Below are positions 33,198-41,740 of a DNA stretch of 64,000 bases, piece by piece. Source of the stretch: Peptoniphilaceae bacterium AMB_02 (GTDB taxonomy: Bacteria > Bacillota > Clostridia > Tissierellales > Peptoniphilaceae). Numbering within the stretch: position 1 is the first letter of the stretch; each line of letters opens with the position of its first letter. The DNA is taken from contig CP143259.1 in NCBI GenBank assembly GCA_036321625.1, forward strand, positions 1,724,001 through 1,788,000, in the 5' to 3' direction. Position numbers and translations under genes: made by a program. A model generated the notes under the pieces. It saw only the letters and a list, made by a program, of their open reading frames with translations, was not told the origin of the DNA and did no database searches.

Positions 33198-34664
33198 ATG
33201 AAAATTGTATTATCAAAAGACTTTGAAGTTAAGGTTCATTTCGTACTTGAAGACGAAAAACTAACAATGCTAAGCGATGCAAAGAGAGATTATGCAAAAA
33301 ACACTCTTGAATTTAAAGGTGAGAAAAAATCTGTCTATGCTGATTTGGGGCCTGGCTCCGATAATATCGTAGTTGTAGGTCTGGGCAAGTATGAAGATCT
33401 CAATCACGATGTTTTCAGATTGGCCGCAAATATTGCAGCAAAAACACTTGAGACTAATAAAGTCAAAGAAGCAAGTGTGATAATCAATAAATACGATGGT
33501 TATTGTACGAGAAAAATGACTAAATCATATATCGAAGGTTTCCTTCAAAACGATTATATCTTCGATGAATATCTAAGCAAAAAAACAGTAAAGAATGTCG
33601 AAACTATAAGCATAATCCCAATAGAAGGCAAGGACGAATCAGCAGAGCTTGCACTGGAGGAGACTCTTGGAATAATGGAAGGTGTAAACCTTACTCGTAA
33701 GTTAGTCAATACTCCCTCTATGGACATGTATCCGGAAGTGCTTGCAAAAATTGCTGTAGATGAACTTTCCGGTCTTGGCGTTGAAGTTGAAGTTTTTGAT
33801 AAAGATAAAATAAAAGAACTGGGAATGGAAGCATTCCTTGCGGTTGCAGAAGGTTCAGAGAAAGAGCCTAAATTTATAGTAATGAAATACCTTCCAAAAG
33901 GTGAAGACAAGCCTGCTATTACTCTTGTCGGAAAAGGACTTACCTATGATTCAGGCGGATATGCTATAAAGCCTGCAGATGGTATGTATACTATGAAAGC
34001 AGATATGGCGGGATCAGCTTCAGTTGTAGGAGCAATCTATGCTTTGGCTAAGAATAAAACCGAGAACAATGTAATTGGAATTATTGCTGCATGCGAGAAC
34101 ATGATTTCCGGTGGTGCATATAAAAACGGAGACATCATCGGTTCTATGAAAGGCACTACCATAGATGTTGTAAACACCGATGCTGAAGGTAGACTTACTC
34201 TTGCGGATGCAATCTATTATGCAGCCACAAAGGTAAACAGTTCTTGTATAATTGATATAGCTACGCTTACCGGTGCTTGCGTAGTAGGTTTAGGTGAATA
34301 CACTGTCGGTGCTGTTACTAATAATAAGGATTTATACAAAGAAGTAAAAAAAGCATCCAAGAGATCCGGTGAACACTTATGGTTGTTCCCATCCTTCGAT
34401 GAGATGAGAGATTTGTTAAAAGCTGATTTCGCAGATCTTAAAAACTCTACAGGCAGATGGGGCGGTGCTATTACTGCGGGACTGTTCTTGGAACATTTTG
34501 CAGAAGAAAAACCTTGGGTTCATCTTGATATTGCAGGTCCAGCGTATTCCGATAAGGGCTGGGGCTATCTTCCTAAAGGCGCAACCGGAATTCCGGTTAA
34601 AACTCTTTACGATTTTGTTGCTAGAAAAGATATGCCGATTGACGAAAAATACCACAAGAATTAA
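33198..34664 (+). CDS. pepA: leucyl aminopeptidase, M17 family
   Basis: A cytosolic hexameric zinc/manganese aminopeptidase of 488 residues. The active-site segments are VGKGLTYDSGGYAIKPADGMYTMKADMAGSA and the signature NTDAEGRLTLADA. The C-terminal domain has DLKNSTGRWGGAITAGLFLEHF and HLDIAGPAY. RBS AGGAGG starts at about 33186. Monocistronic. It would break down peptides along with the M18 and S9 enzymes in this window. Confidence 0.95.
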   Translation: MKIVLSKDFEVKVHFVLEDEKLTMLSDAKRDYAKNTLEFKGEKKSVYADLGPGSDNIVVVGLGKYEDLNHDVFRLAANIAAKTLETNKVKEASVIINKYDGYCTRKMTKSYIEGFLQNDYIFDEYLSKKTVKNVETISIIPIEGKDESAELALEETLGIMEGVNLTRKLVNTPSMDMYPEVLAKIAVDELSGLGVEVEVFDKDKIKELGMEAFLAVAEGSEKEPKFIVMKYLPKGEDKPAITLVGKGLTYDSGGYAIKPADGMYTMKADMAGSASVVGAIYALAKNKTENNVIGIIAACENMISGGAYKNGDIIGSMKGTTIDVVNTDAEGRLTLADAIYYAATKVNSSCIIDIATLTGACVVGLGEYTVGAVTNNKDLYKEVKKASKRSGEHLWLFPSFDEMRDLLKADFADLKNSTGRWGGAITAGLFLEHFAEEKPWVHLDIAGPAYSDKGWGYLPKGATGIPVKTLYDFVARKDMPIDEKYHKN

Positions 34665-34672
34665 TAAGACAA

Positions 34673-34710
34673 AAATCCGATTTCAAACCAGGTTGAAATC
34701 GGATTTCTTT
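34673..34710. terminator. convergent terminator between pepA and the hutD-like gene
   Basis: AAATCCGATTTC (34673-34684) and GAAATCGGATTT (34695-34706), perfect 12-bp stem, serving both converging genes. Confidence 0.85.
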
Positions 34711-35267
34711 TAGTATTGGATAAGAAATAGTGGCGTTTCCACTTCAGAATAAAGTTTTAAAAATCCATTTGCATTTTCGATTAATAGGGCATCATTTTTA
34801 TTTAGAACACCCGATTCGTTTTCAGTTTCAAATCTAATATCGCTATCAAAGCTCTGTATTAGATAGTTTTTTGAAGTAAGGGTTAAAACTTTTACATCCC
34901 TTAGTACAAAAGATTCCATCTGTGCATTCAAACCCTCTTTAAAAATCAAATTATAATCTCTGACTTTACTGTATCCTGTAACAGCCTCACTTCCATTAAA
35001 TCCATAAACTTCGTATGGACTTAGTTTAACTTCACTACCTTCAACATCCAAGACGAGTTCACCATCAACAGGTGCTATATATCTCTTGAATCCCGTATAA
35101 TCAGAAAATACTGATTCATCCAAGTCACAAGTAGCTGTCGATATCCTAAGGTCAAAGTTTCTCTTCCCCACTTCTGCACCTTTAGGTACTATGATTATCT
35201 CGGAGGTGGTTCCTCCTGACCATGTACTGGTTTTAAAGTCCGACCATTTTACTATACTGATTTTCAT
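34710..35267 (-). CDS. HutD/Ves family cupin-like protein
   Basis: A 185-residue member of the HutD/Ves family. The family N-terminus, usually WKNGGGTTxEI, is seen as TSTWSGGTTSEIIIVP; FDLRISTATCDLDESVFSDYTGFKRYIAPVDGEL is also typical. HutD is thought to affect histidine use in Pseudomonas and Ves is a cold-induced E. coli protein; the biochemical role is unknown. Here it begins 4 bases after thrB and is the last gene of the threonine operon, so it would be made under threonine control. Confidence 0.85.
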   Translation of the reverse strand: MKISIVKWSDFKTSTWSGGTTSEIIIVPKGAEVGKRNFDLRISTATCDLDESVFSDYTGFKRYIAPVDGELVLDVEGSEVKLSPYEVYGFNGSEAVTGYSKVRDYNLIFKEGLNAQMESFVLRDVKVLTLTSKNYLIQSFDSDIRFETENESGVLNKNDALLIENANGFLKLYSEVETPLFLIQY

Positions 35268-35271
35268 TTTA

Positions 35272-36126
35272 TCACTCCTCGATAACTACTATACCCTTTT
35301 TATCGATATTGAAAGCATTTATTTGCCAACTTGGGAATGCAGATTTCAGATACTCGCTTAGTCCATCAAAAACGGCTGTATTATCTGCAGTTGTGATACA
35401 CATCATAGTTGGGCCCGCTCCACTTAGATAACATCCTATTGCTCCTAGTTTGATAGCGGCTTTTTTAACTTCGTCGTATCCCGGTATGAGTGATTTTCTA
35501 TATGGTTCATGAAATCTGTCCTTAAGTCCTACTCTTATCTTTTGCTCATCAAGCACTTCAAGCGCAGGTACAAGTAAACAGGCTCGGCTTACATTATAAA
35601 TTCCGTCTGCTCTGGATATAACCCCTGGCAGTATCTCTCTTGCTTTTTCAGTGGCTAATTCAAAATCCGGTATAATCGTCAAAAACTTCAAGTCATCGTG
35701 AAGCTTGTGAATGGTGTAATAGACCTTGCTTTCATCCATTACCGATACTACTAAATTACCGAAGATCGCCGGTGCTACATTGTCCGGATGCCCTTCTATA
35801 TCGGTGGCAATGTCTAGTAAAAAGTCTTTGTTAATCTCGCCTCTTATTCTATAAAGTGCTGCAGCAACCCCTGCAACAACACAGGTTGAAGAAGAACCAA
35901 GCCCTCTGGCCATCGGAACCTCTGCATTAATCTCAACTTTGATTGGTTCGGGTTCAAGCCCCAGTCTCTCATAGGCACGTTTGAATGCTTGATATACTAA
36001 ATTATCTTCATCGAATGAATCGGCATGGCTAAAAACAAATTCATTCTTCATTTCAATCGCTAAACCAAAAACATCAAATCCGGGGCCAATATTTGCACTT
36101 GTAGCTGGGACACTAATCCTTAACAT
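35272..36126 (-). CDS. thrB: homoserine kinase
   Basis: GHMP kinase of 284 residues that phosphorylates homoserine, the step before threonine synthase. The ATP loop is PMARGLGSSSTCVVAGVAAAL; SVPATSANIGPGFDVFG at the N-terminus and LSGAGPTMM near the end are the other GHMP motifs. Its start overlaps the thrC stop by 14 bases, so the two are coupled. Confidence 0.95.
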   Translation of the reverse strand: MLRISVPATSANIGPGFDVFGLAIEMKNEFVFSHADSFDEDNLVYQAFKRAYERLGLEPEPIKVEINAEVPMARGLGSSSTCVVAGVAAALYRIRGEINKDFLLDIATDIEGHPDNVAPAIFGNLVVSVMDESKVYYTIHKLHDDLKFLTIIPDFELATEKAREILPGVISRADGIYNVSRACLLVPALEVLDEQKIRVGLKDRFHEPYRKSLIPGYDEVKKAAIKLGAIGCYLSGAGPTMMCITTADNTAVFDGLSEYLKSAFPSWQINAFNIDKKGIVVIEE

Positions 36127-37591
36127 ATTTTTTCTCCTGTATAATTTCTAGTATAGATTGTCTCATTTCATCCGGTTTATATACATCTTTATGTTTGATT
36201 TCGAGATACGGCAATTCTTTTAAAGAGTCCGGAATCTCTACCTTCATTTTTTCTGATAGTAATCTTAGTGAGTCAAATTCCAAATCAGGAACATCTTCTC
36301 CAATTGAGCTTAGTACCTTAGCCGGAAACTTAAACGGACTTGCAGTTGATGCCACTAGCATATGAGTCTTATCCCCGGTCGTTTCAATATATCTTCTAGC
36401 TGCAAAATAAGCTACTGCTGTATGAGGGTCGATTGTGTAATCACCATCGTAAACTTCTCTTATTGAGTTTGAAACATCCTCTTCGCTTGCAAATGCTGCA
36501 AAGAATTCGCCTTCTCCAAATTCATCCCATAGATACTTTTTGTTCTGATTCAGCTTTTTCATTGCTTCGGACACTTTTTTATAATCTCCATCCGTAATAT
36601 GATAGAGGAGTCGTTCTAAATTGCTTGATATTAGAATGTCCATAGAAGGTGAAGATGTTAGGAGCAGTTCTCTTTCCTTGTCATACTCACCTGTTTCAAA
36701 AAAGTCGGTCAAAACTTTATTGTCATTTGAAGCAACTATTAGTTTATTTATGGGTAGTCCCATTTGCTTTGCATAGTACGCAGCAAGTACATTACCAAAA
36801 TTACCGGTAGGAACAGCTACATTTATTTTACTATCATTATTGATTATACCCTTTTCTACAAGTCTTAAATATGCATTGATATAGTATACAATCTGAGGTA
36901 TCAATCTACCTATATTAATGGAGTTGGCAGATGAAAAATTAAAGCCCAGTTCCATAATCTTGTTTTTAAAATCCTCATCTGTAAAAATATCTTTAACACC
37001 TGATTGAGCGTCGTCAAAGTTGCCATCTATGGCTATAACATGAGTATTACTACCTGCGTGAGTTACCATCTGTAATCTTTGTACTTCACTAACTCCGTCT
37101 TTGGGATAATAGACCATTACATCTATGCCATCCACCTCATTGAAACCTTCTAGAGCTGCCTTTCCTGTGTCACCCGATGTAGCAACCAGTATTAGAATCC
37201 TATTTTCGTTTCCTAATTTTTCTAAAGATGCTTTTAATAAATGTGGCAGTACCGAAAGTGCCATATCTTTAAAAGCCAATGTCCTACCATGATAAAGCTC
37301 AATAAAAGTCATGTCTCCAATGGTTTTAAGTGGTGTAACTTCAGTTGGAAACTTGCCGTCATACGCAGCTCCGGCTGATTCTTTTAATTTGCCTAGTCCA
37401 AGTTCTTCAAAATACAATCCCAGTACATATGAGGCAAGTTCCCGATAGGACATATTCATTAAGTCTTTTAAATCCATGAGCTTAGGAAATTCTTCAGGTA
37501 TATATAATCCTCCATCAGGTGAAATTCCACGCACTATAGCTTCTGCAGCACTGACTGATAAGTTCTTATTTCTTGTGCTGTTATATCTCAT
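36113..37591 (-). CDS. thrC: threonine synthase
   Basis: PLP enzyme of 492 residues that makes threonine from O-phosphohomoserine. Length and the N-terminal RYNSTRNKNLSVSAAEAIVRGISPDGGLYIPEEFP place it in the long (yeast/E. coli-like) class. The PLP lysine is in HGRTLAFKDMAL, and the phosphate loop is VPTGNFGNVLAAYYAK. It starts one base after the hom stop codon in the operon. Confidence 0.96.
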   Translation of the reverse strand: MRYNSTRNKNLSVSAAEAIVRGISPDGGLYIPEEFPKLMDLKDLMNMSYRELASYVLGLYFEELGLGKLKESAGAAYDGKFPTEVTPLKTIGDMTFIELYHGRTLAFKDMALSVLPHLLKASLEKLGNENRILILVATSGDTGKAALEGFNEVDGIDVMVYYPKDGVSEVQRLQMVTHAGSNTHVIAIDGNFDDAQSGVKDIFTDEDFKNKIMELGFNFSSANSINIGRLIPQIVYYINAYLRLVEKGIINNDSKINVAVPTGNFGNVLAAYYAKQMGLPINKLIVASNDNKVLTDFFETGEYDKERELLLTSSPSMDILISSNLERLLYHITDGDYKKVSEAMKKLNQNKKYLWDEFGEGEFFAAFASEEDVSNSIREVYDGDYTIDPHTAVAYFAARRYIETTGDKTHMLVASTASPFKFPAKVLSSIGEDVPDLEFDSLRLLSEKMKVEIPDSLKELPYLEIKHKDVYKPDEMRQSILEIIQEKKYVKD

Positions 37592-38794
37592 TTAGTAGTC
37601 CTCACTCTCAAGTCTAACCACACTCGCATTCTCGTCATTTGCCAATTTTTCCTGCACTTCCGCAAGATTTACTCTTTTAGTTACTATTACTTTTGGATTT
37701 TCATTTAATTCTCTGTCTTTTAAATCATCAAGGTCAACTTTTCCATCGTCGTATCTTACATAAAACTCACCGCTTATACTATTGGAGTCAACATCTCTTC
37801 TTAGTCCGATTCCATATGTTTCAGGTTTTTGGTTTTGTAATACTATATCCATACAATCTGTAAGTACTGCATTGGCAGTTGGAAGCATGCCGGCACCTGA
37901 ACCGTAAAACTTGAGCTCCCCTACCATATCACCTTGCACTGTTATAGAATTATATGCTTGATTGACAGATGAGAAGTAGCTGCCACTATGAACTGCAACA
38001 GGCTGTACTACAGCTTTAACCTTGTCATCTTCCACCCAGGCATCTCCTATCAATTTAATGACTCTACCTAATCCTTTAAGTAAATTAATATCCAGTGCAT
38101 TTAATTTCGATATACCTCCCATGATGATTTCATCTTCCATAATAGGCTGTTTGAATGCAATAGTTGATAATATTCTCAGTTTTCTCATAGTATCGAAGCC
38201 GTCAACATCACTTGAAGGATCGGCTTCTGCATATCCAAGTTTTTGGGCTTCTTTCAATACATCAAAATAATCCGCTCCGTCTTGAGTCATATTGGTAAGT
38301 ATATAATTGCAAGTACCGTTCATTATTCCTCTAACTCTTTTTACATCATTAAGTTTTATTACATCGTATAGAGGTTTTATAATCGGGATTCCTCCTCCAA
38401 CACTCGCTTCATATAAAAAGTTCAGTCCTTTTTCTTTTGCAAGTGCAGTGAATTCCTCAAAGTATTGACTAATAACAGCTTTATTAGCAGTAACAACATG
38501 TTTACCAGCATTAAGTGATTCGGTTATCATTTTATAAGCCTCATCAATACATCCGGTTAATTCGATAACTATGTCAATCTCAGGATCATTTACTATATCT
38601 AAATAATCCAAAGTATAAGCTGATTCATTTAGTTTAACTTCCCTTGTCTTAGAGATATCTTTTACCAAGGCTCTTTTAACGACAAGCTCGACACCAAGGT
38701 ATTTCCCAAGAGAATCTGATTTTTCTCCAATAATCTTCGCAACACCTTGTCCCACAGTTCCAAAACCCAATAATCCTAAATTTACCTTTTTCAT
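37592..38794 (-). CDS. hom: homoserine dehydrogenase with a degenerate C-terminal ACT region
   Basis: Reduces aspartate semialdehyde to homoserine with NAD(P)H. The Rossmann motif is LLGFGTVGQGV, and EASVGGGIPIIKPL, GIMNGTCNYILT and AEADPSSDVDGFD are family signatures. At 400 residues it is about 30 shorter than B. subtilis Hom. The C-terminal segment (from about 345) has no DXPGVL motif, so the ACT feedback domain is degenerate. ATG 38794 has better spacing to AAGGAGAG than ATG 38800. Confidence 0.93.
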   Translation of the reverse strand: MKKVNLGLLGFGTVGQGVAKIIGEKSDSLGKYLGVELVVKRALVKDISKTREVKLNESAYTLDYLDIVNDPEIDIVIELTGCIDEAYKMITESLNAGKHVVTANKAVISQYFEEFTALAKEKGLNFLYEASVGGGIPIIKPLYDVIKLNDVKRVRGIMNGTCNYILTNMTQDGADYFDVLKEAQKLGYAEADPSSDVDGFDTMRKLRILSTIAFKQPIMEDEIIMGGISKLNALDINLLKGLGRVIKLIGDAWVEDDKVKAVVQPVAVHSGSYFSSVNQAYNSITVQGDMVGELKFYGSGAGMLPTANAVLTDCMDIVLQNQKPETYGIGLRRDVDSNSISGEFYVRYDDGKVDLDDLKDRELNENPKVIVTKRVNLAEVQEKLANDENASVVRLESEDY

Positions 38795-38818
38795 CCTCAT
38801 CTCTCCTTCTTTAAATAA

Positions 38819-40129
38819 TTATTTAAATGCTCCATAAATAGCTCTAACAGCTTTTTCAAAATCTCTAGTCTCTATTCCTATTATTATATTCAATTCGCTT
38901 GAACCCTGAGTTATCATCCTTACATTTACTCCGGCTTCATAAAGCGCTGTAAAAATCTTGGCTGATGTTCCCTTAGTTTTGACCATCCCTCTACCAACCA
39001 CAGTTAAAAGTGCCATTCCGGGGTATACATTGACTGTATCCGGATTACAATATATCTTAATTTCTTCCACTATCTTCTTCTCTTTGTCTTTAATTTCAGA
39101 ATCTGCCACAATAATAGAAATTGAGTCGATACTGGAAGGGATATGTTCTATAGAAATATCATTGGCTTCAAAAATTGAAATAAGTTTTCTTATAAAACCT
39201 TTTTCAACATTCATAAGGGTCTTCTCAACGGAAATGACCGTAAAACCTTTTTTTCCTGAAATGCCCGTTATACTACCCTGTTTAATCTGATCAAAGTCAT
39301 CATGTACTATCATCGTACCTGGTGCTTCAGGTTCATTTGTGTTTTTAATTTGTATGGATATTCCTTTTTTTCTTACAGGAAATATTGCCTCTTCATGAAG
39401 TACAGGTGCGCCCATGTACGATAATTCTCTTAATTCTTTATAAGTAACTAAACCCATTGGCTTTGCATCCTCTTGAATTTTAGGGTCCGCCATTAAGAAC
39501 CCGGATACATCAGTCCAGTTCTCATAAATTGATGCTTCTACTCCATTAGCTACAATTGAGCCTGTTACATCTGAGCCTCCTCTAGAAAAAGTAATAATCT
39601 GGCCATGTCTATTTGCTCCATAAAACCCGGGGATAACTGCTCTTTCAACATCTTTAAGTTTTTCAGAAATAAGCTCTTCAGACTTATCATCATCAAAAAC
39701 ACCATTATCGTTAAATCTAATAATTTCTGATGCATCTATAAAATCTATACCTAGATAGTCAGCTAATAATAACCCATTGATATACTCGCCTCTACTGGCA
39801 ACATAATCTCTGGAAGCTCCTTTAGATATATTTTCTTTGACTTCACTTAAAATAGGGTTAATGTCAATGCTTAAGTCCAGATCGCTACATATTTCAGTAT
39901 ATCTGGATTCAATAAGCTCAAACACCTCCTCAAAATTAAGATCATGAGATGACAACTGATGACTCATCAGTAGTAAATCAGTAATCTTATGGTCCTGTGA
40001 ATGTCTTTTTCCCGGAGCAGATACTACTACAAATGCTCTTTCAGGATCTTGTTCAATGATAGATCTTACTTTTTTGAATTGTGATGAATCTGCCAGTGAA
40101 CTTCCACCAAATTTTACAACTTTTTTCAT
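38819..40129 (-). CDS. aspartate kinase
   Basis: First enzyme of the aspartate family pathway, 436 residues. The N-terminal KKVVKFGGSSLADSSQFKKV and ITFSRGGSDVTGSIVA are kinase signatures. Two ACT domains follow (about 300-436: GFTVISVEKTLMNVEKGF and VVGRGMVKTKGTSAKIFTAL), expected to bind an amino-acid effector. ATG 40129 with GGAGGTATAAAG upstream is chosen; a longer frame from 40195 runs through the T-box terminator and is not real. First gene of the threonine operon, controlled by the T-box. Confidence 0.94.
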   Translation of the reverse strand: MKKVVKFGGSSLADSSQFKKVRSIIEQDPERAFVVVSAPGKRHSQDHKITDLLLMSHQLSSHDLNFEEVFELIESRYTEICSDLDLSIDINPILSEVKENISKGASRDYVASRGEYINGLLLADYLGIDFIDASEIIRFNDNGVFDDDKSEELISEKLKDVERAVIPGFYGANRHGQIITFSRGGSDVTGSIVANGVEASIYENWTDVSGFLMADPKIQEDAKPMGLVTYKELRELSYMGAPVLHEEAIFPVRKKGISIQIKNTNEPEAPGTMIVHDDFDQIKQGSITGISGKKGFTVISVEKTLMNVEKGFIRKLISIFEANDISIEHIPSSIDSISIIVADSEIKDKEKKIVEEIKIYCNPDTVNVYPGMALLTVVGRGMVKTKGTSAKIFTALYEAGVNVRMITQGSSELNIIIGIETRDFEKAVRAIYGAFK

Positions 40130-40148
40130 CTTTATACCTCCATATGTT

Positions 40149-40352
40149 AAAAGGCACTCGTCCTCCAGGACGAGTGCCCAATGCATCGTTTCCACCTAAT
40201 ATATCAGTAGTAGCTATAACGTGGCTATCGCAACTCCTTATATGGGAGCGAGCTTAAAGGTGGTTTTCTAAATCCAGCATCCGGGAAATTTTCCAGCCAA
40301 GAATCTCCTTCTCTGTGAACCTTATGATTTATACTCTTCCTTGTCTATGCTT
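40149..40352 (-). promoter_or_regulatory. T-box leader of the threonine operon
   Basis: On the minus strand the transcript starts near 40352 and carries Stem-I-type sequence (GACAAGGAAGAGTA, then CAGAGAAGGAGATTC), a CCACC specifier-like region and a T-box core GGTGGAAACG (about 40187-40196), one base off the GGTGGNACCG consensus. It ends in a terminator, GGCACTCGTCC (40153-40163) with GGACGAGTGCC (40168-40178), followed by TTTT. The UGGA bulge and the genes point to tRNA-Thr; the ACC codon is a candidate specifier but I did not fold the leader. Confidence 0.75.
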
Positions 40353-40358
40353 TGAACT

Positions 40359-40387
40359 ATTTTAATACTTTAACCCAGCAATGTCAA
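40359..40387 (-). promoter_or_regulatory. promoter of the threonine operon
   Basis: Minus strand TTGACA (40382-40387), 17-base spacer, TAAAAT (40359-40364). Confidence 0.85.
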
Positions 40388-40455
40388 GTGTTTATGCAAA
40401 ATATTTTATTTTTAACGATTTTTTATCATATTTTTTGTTTAGCCACTTAACAATA

Positions 40456-40484
40456 TTGACCTTAATGATTCTGTGATGTATACT
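40456..40484 (+). promoter_or_regulatory. promoter of marR-sufCB
   Basis: TTGACC (40456-40461), 17-base spacer, TATACT (40479-40484), 20 bases before the ATG. An 8-bp palindrome CAATATTG overlaps the -35 box and might be an operator half. Confidence 0.75.
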
Positions 40485-40503
40485 ATAGCTAAGGAGGAAA
40501 CCA

Positions 40504-40983
40504 ATGAAATGTCTCATATTAAGTAAATTATTTACTACAATTGATGAGCTTGATAAACAGCGTAAAATCGTCAGCTCTAAAATAGGAAAACCTGATTTAA
40601 CTTGTTCAGAGCTTGTTTTTATAAATGCAGTTTTCGAAAACCCCAATAGCAACGCAGTCGAATTGTCTAAAGAACTTATGGTCACCCGAGGTGCAATTAC
40701 TCAGTGGGGAAATTCACTCGAAAAAAAGAATCTTGTATCAAGATTCCTAAAAGATAGTAATAAAAAGGAAAAATATTATACATTAACTCCAAAAGGTGTC
40801 GAGGTAGTTAATAGCTATCGTGATTATCATAAAATTGGAAATCATGAAATATGTAAGTATTTTTCAAATCTAAGCAATGAACAGAGGTCTACGATAATGG
40901 ATTTTTTAGATTATATTGCAATGCTTGAGGTTTGTGAGTTTGATTGCATGCATTCAAGTGAATGTATGGCTGATTTAGTATAA
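40504..40983 (+). CDS. MarR-type regulator with C-terminal cysteine cluster
   Basis: A 159-residue winged-helix repressor or activator of the MarR family (LTCSELVFINAVFENPNSNAVELSKELMVTRGAITQW, then the wing KNLVSRFLKDSNKKEKYYTLTPKG). After the dimerisation helix it ends with three cysteines, C144, C148 and C154 (CEFDCMHSSEC, CX3CX5C), a pattern that could ligate an Fe-S cluster or metal. It lies 19 bases before sufC in one transcription unit with a strong site AAGGAGG. A function as an Fe-S-sensing controller of the sufCB genes is inference. Confidence 0.85.
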   Translation: MKCLILSKLFTTIDELDKQRKIVSSKIGKPDLTCSELVFINAVFENPNSNAVELSKELMVTRGAITQWGNSLEKKNLVSRFLKDSNKKEKYYTLTPKGVEVVNSYRDYHKIGNHEICKYFSNLSNEQRSTIMDFLDYIAMLEVCEFDCMHSSECMADLV

Positions 40984-41002
40984 TATACTGGGAGGGAGTA
41001 TA

Positions 41003-41740
41003 ATGTTGGAATTAATTGATATCTGTTACGAGGTGGAAACTGAAAATGGTAACGGAAAAAAACATATTTTAAAGAATATCAATTTAAGTATTGAGGATAA
41101 TAAATATGTAGTTATTACAGGTCCAAACGGAAGTGGTAAATCTACTTTGGCAAAGCTGATTATGGGTTTAGAGAAGCCTACTTCAGGTAGGATAATTTTT
41201 GACGGTGTCGACATAACCAAAATGGATATCCATGAGAGAGCTAAGCTTGGAATAGGCTATGCATTTCAAGCTCCGGTTAAATTTAAGGGTTTGATGGTAA
41301 AAGATCTTCTTCGTATTTCTCATGGAAGAGATATCACAAGCGATGAAGCATGTGTGTACTTATCCGATGTAGGACTCTGTGCAGCAGATTATATTGAAAG
41401 GGAATTAAATGACAGTCTTTCCGGTGGAGAGTTAAAGAGAATTGAAATCGCCACACTCATGGCGAGAGAGGTCAAACTTACTATCTTTGATGAACCTGAA
41501 GCGGGAATAGACCTGTGGAGTTTTAATAATCTTATTTCCATATTTAGGAGACTCAGAAAGAAAACAGAAGGAAGTATAATCATAATTTCACATCAAGAGA
41601 GGATATTAAATATAGCAGATCAGATTGTGCTTCTACAAGATGGTGAAATTAAACGAATAGGAACTCATGATGAAATATATCCTATGTTAATGGGACATCC
41701 TGACGACTGTGAATGCTGCATAAGGGAGGTTGTTATATAA
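41003..41740 (+). CDS. sufC: SufC-like Fe-S assembly ATPase (minimal SUF/SMS type)
   Basis: ABC-type cytosolic ATPase of 245 residues. Walker A is GPNGSGKST, the signature LSGGELKRIEIATLMAR, Walker B LTIFDEPEAGIDLWSF. The DEPEAGIDLW loop is typical of SufC. The C-terminal tail bears three extra cysteines (C236, C238, C239 in DDCECCIREV), not usual in SufC of E. coli. Stop and sufB start overlap (TAATG). It pairs with a SufB-like protein without sufD, sufS or sufU, the minimal two-gene arrangement found in anaerobes and archaea. Confidence 0.9.
   Translation: MLELIDICYEVETENGNGKKHILKNINLSIEDNKYVVITGPNGSGKSTLAKLIMGLEKPTSGRIIFDGVDITKMDIHERAKLGIGYAFQAPVKFKGLMVKDLLRISHGRDITSDEACVYLSDVGLCAADYIERELNDSLSGGELKRIEIATLMAREVKLTIFDEPEAGIDLWSFNNLISIFRRLRKKTEGSIIIISHQERILNIADQIVLLQDGEIKRIGTHDEIYPMLMGHPDDCECCIREVVI

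Noticed and set aside
39990-40195. Upstream start of aspartate kinase at 40195
   Set aside because: The added 22 codons lie in the T-box core and terminator; ATG 40129 has a GGAGG site.
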